A DNA stretch of 11,105 bases, from assembly GCA_945862495.1 (NCBI GenBank), contig CAMAYM010000082.1, forward strand, positions 1 to 11,105, read 5' to 3'. Under the pieces are notes generated by a model. It was not told the DNA's origin. It ran no database searches and saw only the letters and a list, made by a program, of their open reading frames with translations. Source of the DNA: Bordetella parapertussis. GTDB taxonomy: Bacteria > Pseudomonadota > Gammaproteobacteria > Burkholderiales > Burkholderiaceae_B. Position numbers and translations under genes: made by a program. The stretch's first letter is position 1; each line of letters begins with the position of its first letter. Of the stretch, positions 7,412 through 11,105 are shown piece after piece.

Positions 7412-8137
7412 CTATTTTGCCTCTTTGCCTAGGCACAAGTCCCGCGATAGCCGCGACAAGACTGACAAAGGACTCTGATCGGCCTCAGACTCTGGCCCTG
7501 ATTTCATGCTTACAAACAACACCTTTTGATATGGCAACGTAGCCTCGATCAACTCTGACCAAACTTTGCGCTCAGTGCTAGACAAGGGCGCAGCCTTGAA
7601 TGCGGATCGCGAAGACGTCCCCCGATCCACTAAAACTAAAAACTGTTGAGATCGATTGTGAACAGGATCTAGTGCTTTCAGCGCATCAACGCCGGTCTCG
7701 AAAAGCCGCGCCATGTCTACCACTCTGAACGTCAACTGATGCACATAACGCTGTCCCAGAAATGGGGTGTGTTTCAAGGTTTGCGCAAGTTGAACGGAAT
7801 TAATCGAATCAGACTCGATCAGAATGCGGTCAAGACGCTTGGTACGATCATTGAGGGCACCAAAAAAAAGGGTTCGCAACGCATCACCCAATGCACTGTG
7901 CAACCCACAACACAGACAACTGTCTTGAGCACTTGACTCAACATGCTCCAATTCAATGCAATGCGGATGAGTCAGCGCCGCGCCATGAGGATTCTGTGTG
8001 GTGAGGACAACTGTATCGTCAAATGCATGATGCATTAAAAGAATATTCAAGAATGTGCGCGTTACGCTTAAGCAATCACCGAGCACTAAGACTAGAGGAA
8101 TCCTCCCAGCCTGCCGAGAGGTCTGAAAAATATTCAA
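7412..8137 (-). CDS. CobW/G3E-family-like protein with degenerate GTPase motifs (probable pseudo-GTPase)
   Basis: The 241-residue product follows the layout of the G domain of CobW/UreG/HypB (G3E) GTPases, a family of metal insertases and chaperones. In order: beta strand and P-loop position (IPLVLVLGDCLSVTRT, residues 13-28), the CxCC metal-binding motif (CLCC, 74-77), RILIESDSINSVQLAQTL (104-121, equivalent to the family IET...DPxxVxxTL segment), then FRVVDMARLFE. The family P-loop GxxGxGKT is replaced by GDCLSVTRT, without its lysine, and the expected NKxD site reads VLVDRG. The CobW C-terminal domain is absent. GTP hydrolysis is therefore unlikely, while metal binding at CxCC could survive. 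I chose TTG at 8137, which overlaps the upstream enoyl-CoA hydratase stop as TTGA and has AGGA eight bases upstream; an ATG at 8209 would overlap that gene by 76 bases. Family assignment rests on motif order and is moderately certain. Confidence 0.7.
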   Translation of the reverse strand: MNIFQTSRQAGRIPLVLVLGDCLSVTRTFLNILLMHHAFDDTVVLTTQNPHGAALTHPHCIELEHVESSAQDSCLCCGLHSALGDALRTLFFGALNDRTKRLDRILIESDSINSVQLAQTLKHTPFLGQRYVHQLTFRVVDMARLFETGVDALKALDPVHNRSQQFLVLVDRGTSSRSAFKAAPLSSTERKVWSELIEATLPYQKVLFVSMKSGPESEADQSPLSVLSRLSRDLCLGKEAK

Positions 8138-8928
8138 TCCAGTTTTCCTGGCCACTGAAAAGCAGAAGGTTTTTTGTTGAGAAAGCGCTGGACAGCATCC
8201 GTGTGCCATTGACTGGTGCGCGCAACGGCTTGAGCATCTGCCTCGATGTCCATCATTGCATCTAGTGAACTATTCAAAGATACGTTCATCGCCCGCTTAG
8301 TCATTGCCAAAGCAGCCGGTGCGGCTAGCGCAAAACAGCGCGCCATTTGCTGAGCACGCTCAAGCACACGACCTTGAGGAAGGACCTCTAACACGATCCC
8401 AAGAGCTTGGGCCTGCTCAGCATTGATTTCACGCGCTGAAAATGCCAGTTCTTTAGCACGTTGGGTGCCAACGATGCGAGGTAATGTGTAAAAAGCCGCA
8501 CAATCTGGCACAAGCCCTAAACGCATAAAAGACATGCAGAACCGGCTAGTAGGATCTGCCAATACGATATCCGCAGTTAACGCGAGGCTGAAACCCGCAC
8601 CAAACGCAGCCCCCTCCACCGCTGTAATCACAGGAATTTCCAAACGCAGCAAGGTTTCGATCCATGACAGGTAGTCGTGACGCATGCGGTGACGGCCATC
8701 CTCTGGGGCAAGCGTGCCAGCGCCCATGACGCTGATATCACCTCCTGCGCAAAATGTTCCACCAGCCCCTGTAATGATCAAGGCGCGCAAGTCACGCTGA
8801 TGGGGAAGGGAAAAGACAACCTCTTTGAGTTCTTCGCGCATCACCGCATCAATCGCATTTTTTCGCGTGGGGCGATTTAAGGTCAGTGTGCCAACACCCT
8901 CTTGTATTTCAAACTGAATAGTTTCCAC
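8134..8928 (-). CDS. Enoyl-CoA hydratase/isomerase family protein (PaaG-like)
   Basis: A crotonase-superfamily enzyme acting on an acyl-CoA in the cytoplasm; 264 residues, the usual length. Oxyanion-hole segments are visible: GTFCAGGD (AGGD at 61-64) and EGAAFGAG (GAAFGAG at 106-112). The LGLVPD segment places an Asp at 142, as in PaaG-type isomerases. The two catalytic glutamates of classical enoyl-CoA hydratases are not evident, so an isomerase or other crotonase activity is more likely than hydration. The start is GTG at 8928 (VETIQFEIQEGVGTLTLNRP), with GGGAG (8937-8941) eight bases upstream. A TTG at 8964 would extend it by 12 residues without a better site. The gene is the first of a coupled pair with the CobW-like gene and is divergent from the nitroreductase gene. 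The substrate is unknown. Confidence 0.92.
   Translation of the reverse strand: METIQFEIQEGVGTLTLNRPTRKNAIDAVMREELKEVVFSLPHQRDLRALIITGAGGTFCAGGDISVMGAGTLAPEDGRHRMRHDYLSWIETLLRLEIPVITAVEGAAFGAGFSLALTADIVLADPTSRFCMSFMRLGLVPDCAAFYTLPRIVGTQRAKELAFSAREINAEQAQALGIVLEVLPQGRVLERAQQMARCFALAAPAALAMTKRAMNVSLNSSLDAMMDIEADAQAVARTSQWHTDAVQRFLNKKPSAFQWPGKLD
8135..8149 (-). promoter_or_regulatory. Ribosome-binding site and TTG start (TTGA overlap) of the CobW-like gene
   Basis: The minus strand reads AGGA (8146-8149), eight bases, then TTGA. TTG would start the CobW-like gene and TGA ends the upstream gene. This matches the coupled 4-base overlaps elsewhere in the window and decides the start over the ATG at 8209. 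Confidence 0.55.
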
Positions 8929-8962
8929 AGCTTTGTCTCCCGGTAAGTGCGACAACAATGCC

Positions 8963-9006
8963 AAGCTAAAAATCCTGAAATAGGCGGCTTGTCTGAAGCT
9001 AAAAAT
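8963..9006. repeat. 11-bp direct repeat in the divergent ECH/nitroreductase promoter region
   Basis: AAGCTAAAAAT occurs at 8963-8973 and again at 8996-9006, a period of 33 bp, close to three helical turns. The second copy lies between the putative -35 and -10 of the nitroreductase promoter. This arrangement suits a cooperative regulator controlling both divergent genes. The repeat is exact; the operator role is inferred. Confidence 0.55.
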
Positions 9007-9016
9007 GTACTACAGT
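8989..9016 (+). promoter_or_regulatory. Candidate promoter of the nitroreductase gene
   Basis: TTGTCT (8989-8994) and TACAGT (9011-9016) are separated by 16 bases, each matching four of six consensus bases. The expected start would be near 9023, giving a leader of about 30 bases. Only moderate matches; no alternative is clearly better. Confidence 0.4.
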
Positions 9017-9051
9017 AAAGGGAGCAAATTTCCTCCAAGAGAACCAGAATA

Positions 9052-9744
9052 ATGATTCAGAGCAACGAACAAAAAATTGTCGATCACGCGATCACTTCGA
9101 GACACTCCATGCGCGCGTTTCTTCAGACCCCCGTGCCACGCGAAGACATCGAGCAAATGCTTGAGGTCGCGGCACGCGCTCCCTCAGGATCCAATACGCA
9201 ACCGTGGAAAGTATATGTGGTGACTGGTGAAATCAAACAGAAAGTTTCTGATGCGATCATCAAGGTCTACAATGACAAAGCACAATTTGAAGCGCTTCAA
9301 GAAGATTACAAATACTATCCTACACAATGGGATTCTCCCTACATTGAACGTCGTCGTAAAGTCGGACTCGATCTCTATAAATTGTTAGGACTTGGTCGCG
9401 AAGACAAAGAGGGAATGCATGCACAGCATGCTCGCAATTACACGTTCTTTGATGCACCTGTTGGTCTGTTTTTCACTGTAGATAGAACAATGAATACAGG
9501 CTCATGGTTGGACTTTGGATGTTTTCTTCAAAGCTTCATGATTGCGGCACGCGGACGAGGTTTGGATACATGCGCCCAAGCTGCCTTTAACCGCTTTCAC
9601 AACACGATACGTGCCGTGACCGGCATTCCCGAAAGCGAGGTTTTGATGTGCGGATTGGCACTAGGCTATGCCGATATGTCCAAGATCGAAAACTCACTCA
9701 TTAGCGACCGTGAACCGGTTTCAATGTTTACAAAATTCCTGTAA
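9052..9744 (+). CDS. FMN-dependent nitroreductase family protein
   Basis: A flavoenzyme that would use NAD(P)H to reduce nitro, quinone or related groups, typically as a homodimer in the cytoplasm. The product is 230 residues. Family FMN-contact motifs are visible: SRHSMRAF (16-23) and APSGSNTQPW (43-52), plus a C-terminal GLALGYAD segment. The long central insertion with KYYPTQWDSPYIERRR and the charged end (SDREPVSMFTKFL) resemble the nitrobenzoate/nitrophenol-reductase-like subgroup more than the short NfsB type. The ATG at 9052 is preceded by AAGAGAACCAGAATA, a modest ribosome-binding site. The gene is divergent from the enoyl-CoA hydratase gene and convergent with the lyase gene, with only 23 bp between the facing stops. 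The natural substrate cannot be read from the sequence. Confidence 0.93.
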   Translation: MIQSNEQKIVDHAITSRHSMRAFLQTPVPREDIEQMLEVAARAPSGSNTQPWKVYVVTGEIKQKVSDAIIKVYNDKAQFEALQEDYKYYPTQWDSPYIERRRKVGLDLYKLLGLGREDKEGMHAQHARNYTFFDAPVGLFFTVDRTMNTGSWLDFGCFLQSFMIAARGRGLDTCAQAAFNRFHNTIRAVTGIPESEVLMCGLALGYADMSKIENSLISDREPVSMFTKFL

Positions 9745-9759
9745 AAAACCTGAAACCGG
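9715..9759. terminator. Nested palindrome between convergent genes (possible bidirectional terminator)
   Basis: CCGGTTTCA (9715-9723) and TGAAACCGG (9751-9759) are a perfect 9-bp inverted repeat. Inside it, TTTACA (9727-9732) and TGTAAA (9740-9745) form a second 6-bp stem with a 7-base loop. The structure spans the nitroreductase stop (9742-9744) and ends just before the lyase stop, so both transcripts could fold it at their 3' ends. No T-run follows on either strand, so canonical intrinsic termination is uncertain. Confidence 0.5.
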
Positions 9760-9767
9760 CTCAGTGA

Positions 9768-10658
9768 TTAGTCGAAGCGCTTTTCCCACGCTTCGACTTC
9801 ACTTAAGCCAAGCGCTTCGTTATATTGCGCGGAGCTAAACATGTTGCCCTCGTAACCTGCCATGTTGCCGGCCAGCTTCAAGTGTCCCAATGCGGCACTC
9901 ATCGCATGACCAAACACGCCGCGTGCCATGGCTGGATAAATTGCCAGATCCACACCCGCTTGTTTAAGCGCAGAGGCCTGAAGGCTACGCAAATCTTTAG
10001 CACTATCTACATTGACCACAACAGGAACGGCAACACCTGCTTTGATCGCCAGAATGTCTTGAAGGATATTGGGGTTTGATTTGAGTTCGACAAACACGGC
10101 GTCTGCGCCCGCTTTTGCAAAGGCCTGCGTGCGTCGAATCGCCTCCTGCAAGCCAAGCGCTCCAGCCGAGTCCGTCCGTGCGATCAAGACGAAATCAGGG
10201 TCAGAACGCGCTGCACTGGCAGCAGCGACTTTTGCAACAGCCTCATCAAAATCAATAACGGTTCGGTCACCGGGCATTTGCGCACAACGCTTTGGAGACA
10301 CCTGATCCTCCATGTGGATCGCCGACACACCTGCGGCTTCAAACTCCATTATGGCTCGGCGTACGTTGACTACGTTTCCGTACCCTGTATCCGCATCGCA
10401 AATTAAAGGGATATTAACGCTCGCTGCCACGCGACGTGCATGATCCGCCATCATTGTGAGATCGACCAAGCCCACATCCGGGCGCCCCAACAAGGTCGCT
10501 GAGACACCATTTCCAGTCATATATACAGCCGCGAAACCTGCCTGCTCGACTAAGCGCGCACCGTAACCGTCATAGACACCTGGTGCTTGTAAAGCTTGTG
10601 TGCCTTGCAACAGTAGTCGCAATGCCCGACGCTTTTGTGATGCAGAAATCATACTCAT
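9768..10658 (-). CDS. Isocitrate lyase/PEP mutase superfamily lyase (2,3-dimethylmalate lyase-like)
   Basis: A TIM-barrel enzyme of the family that cleaves C-C bonds of 2-hydroxy di- or tricarboxylates with Mg2+ (methylisocitrate lyase, 2,3-dimethylmalate lyase, oxaloacetate decarboxylase); 296 residues, the normal length. Motifs seen are the substrate/metal loop LICDADTGYGN (DxD at 88-90), HMEDQ (115-119), and the flexible catalytic loop PKRCAQM with Cys125. Lyases of the family usually have K(K/R)CGH, so Gly-His is replaced by Ala-Gln. The cysteine argues for lyase over PEP mutase or phosphonate activity, but the altered loop may signal another substrate. The ATG overlaps the stop of the LeuD-like gene as ATGA. 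A LeuCD-type hydratase followed by a lyase is the arrangement for dimethylmaleate hydratase plus dimethylmalate lyase. Subfamily is an inference. Confidence 0.88.
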   Translation of the reverse strand: MSMISASQKRRALRLLLQGTQALQAPGVYDGYGARLVEQAGFAAVYMTGNGVSATLLGRPDVGLVDLTMMADHARRVAASVNIPLICDADTGYGNVVNVRRAIMEFEAAGVSAIHMEDQVSPKRCAQMPGDRTVIDFDEAVAKVAAASAARSDPDFVLIARTDSAGALGLQEAIRRTQAFAKAGADAVFVELKSNPNILQDILAIKAGVAVPVVVNVDSAKDLRSLQASALKQAGVDLAIYPAMARGVFGHAMSAALGHLKLAGNMAGYEGNMFSSAQYNEALGLSEVEAWEKRFD

Positions 10659-11105
10659 GCGAAATTCCAGTCAGGATATTTTTGTAAAAAAGGCACCAGC
10701 CCCCCCATCGACAGAATCGCAAGGATCTCTGGCGGCAAAGGATGTGTCTCTTGGAGCATGCTCCCCTGCGAGCACAACACACCCTTTGCTAAATCCAGCG
10801 TTAACGACTGGCCCTGGACAAGCAAAGAAGTGTCACATTCGAATACGGGTAAACCGTTGTTGATGGCGTTGCGAAAAAACTGTCGGCCAAATGATTTGGC
10901 AACGATTGCACGCACCTTCATTTGATGCAGGACATGCGTCGCTTGCTCGCGAGAAGAGTTAATACCAAAGTGCTCACCCGCCACTAAGATTCCACCGCCC
11001 TGGCTGGAAATTTGGCCCGCAAGGCCAGGAGACAGTTGCTCAAAAGCATGTTGGGCCACATAGGCGACATCTTTTCCTGGCAAGTATTTATTTGAGCAAT
11101 TGATG
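10655..11105 (-). CDS. Aconitase-family small subunit (LeuD/DmdB-like hydratase), N-terminus cut by right edge
   Basis: The small, swivelling-domain subunit of a LeuCD-type heterodimeric hydratase/isomerase, such as isopropylmalate isomerase or dimethylmaleate hydratase. The frame is open to the right edge: the seven codons before a TTG at 11083 read INCSNKY and align with the family INTDxIxPgkY segment, so that TTG is internal and the true start lies outside. The visible part has about 149 residues. It contains HAFEQLSPGLAG, the substrate-binding GINSSREQA (family GxxSSRE), KSFGRQFFRNAINNGLPVFEC, and the C-terminal GGLVPFLQKYP. The stop overlaps the lyase ATG (ATGA), implying one transcript. 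The large Fe-S subunit is expected just outside. The pairing with a lyase argues against a role in leucine synthesis. Confidence 0.9.
   Translation of the reverse strand, partial: INCSNKYLPGKDVAYVAQHAFEQLSPGLAGQISSQGGGILVAGEHFGINSSREQATHVLHQMKVRAIVAKSFGRQFFRNAINNGLPVFECDTSLLVQGQSLTLDLAKGVLCSQGSMLQETHPLPPEILAILSMGGLVPFLQKYPDWNFA

Noticed and set aside
8138..8209. A 24-residue N-terminal extension of the CobW-like protein from the ATG at 8209
   Set aside because: It overlaps the coding end of the enoyl-CoA hydratase gene by 76 bases; the TTGA overlap with AGGA upstream is more economical. Not fully excluded.

Overview
The window reads as chromosomal DNA of a betaproteobacterium, most likely Burkholderiales and possibly Alcaligenaceae-like. 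This is inferred from the gene order scpB-rluB-rimP-nusA-infB, from the long tailed forms of RluB and IF-2, and from the overall protein character. No species can be named from the sequence alone.

Bases 1-6920 hold a minus-strand information-processing block read right to left: scpB (chromosome segregation), rluB (23S rRNA pseudouridine synthase), rimP (30S maturation), nusA (transcription elongation and termination) and the first 492 codons of infB (IF-2), which runs off the left edge. scpB/rluB and rimP/nusA share 4-base stop/start overlaps. A 232-bp gap between rluB and rimP (3525-3756) holds a long inverted repeat, an extended -10 promoter candidate, and a leader ending in a textbook hairpin plus T9 only 6 bases before the rimP ATG. 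It looks like an attenuator in front of the operon that encodes the termination factor NusA.

Bases 6950-7118 carry an initiator tRNA-fMet gene on the plus strand with its own promoter and a strong intrinsic terminator, divergent from scpB. Bases 7119-7411 contain no gene that I can support.

Bases 7412-11105 are metabolic and accessory. A PaaG-like enoyl-CoA hydratase/isomerase gene (minus) is translationally coupled through a TTGA overlap to a CobW/G3E-like protein. That protein has lost its P-loop lysine and NKxD motif but keeps the CxCC motif: a probable pseudo-GTPase. Divergent from this pair is an FMN nitroreductase. The shared intergenic region holds an 11-bp direct repeat with a 33-bp period. 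Convergent with the nitroreductase is an isocitrate lyase/PEP mutase superfamily lyase, whose ATG overlaps the stop of a LeuD-like hydratase small subunit cut by the right edge. Together these two resemble a hydratase plus C-C lyase module of the kind known for 2,3-dimethylmalate cleavage; the actual substrate is unknown.

No insertion sequence, phage gene or CRISPR array was seen. The most unusual items are the degenerate CobW-like protein, the hydratase-lyase pair with an altered lyase motif, and the rimP leader.
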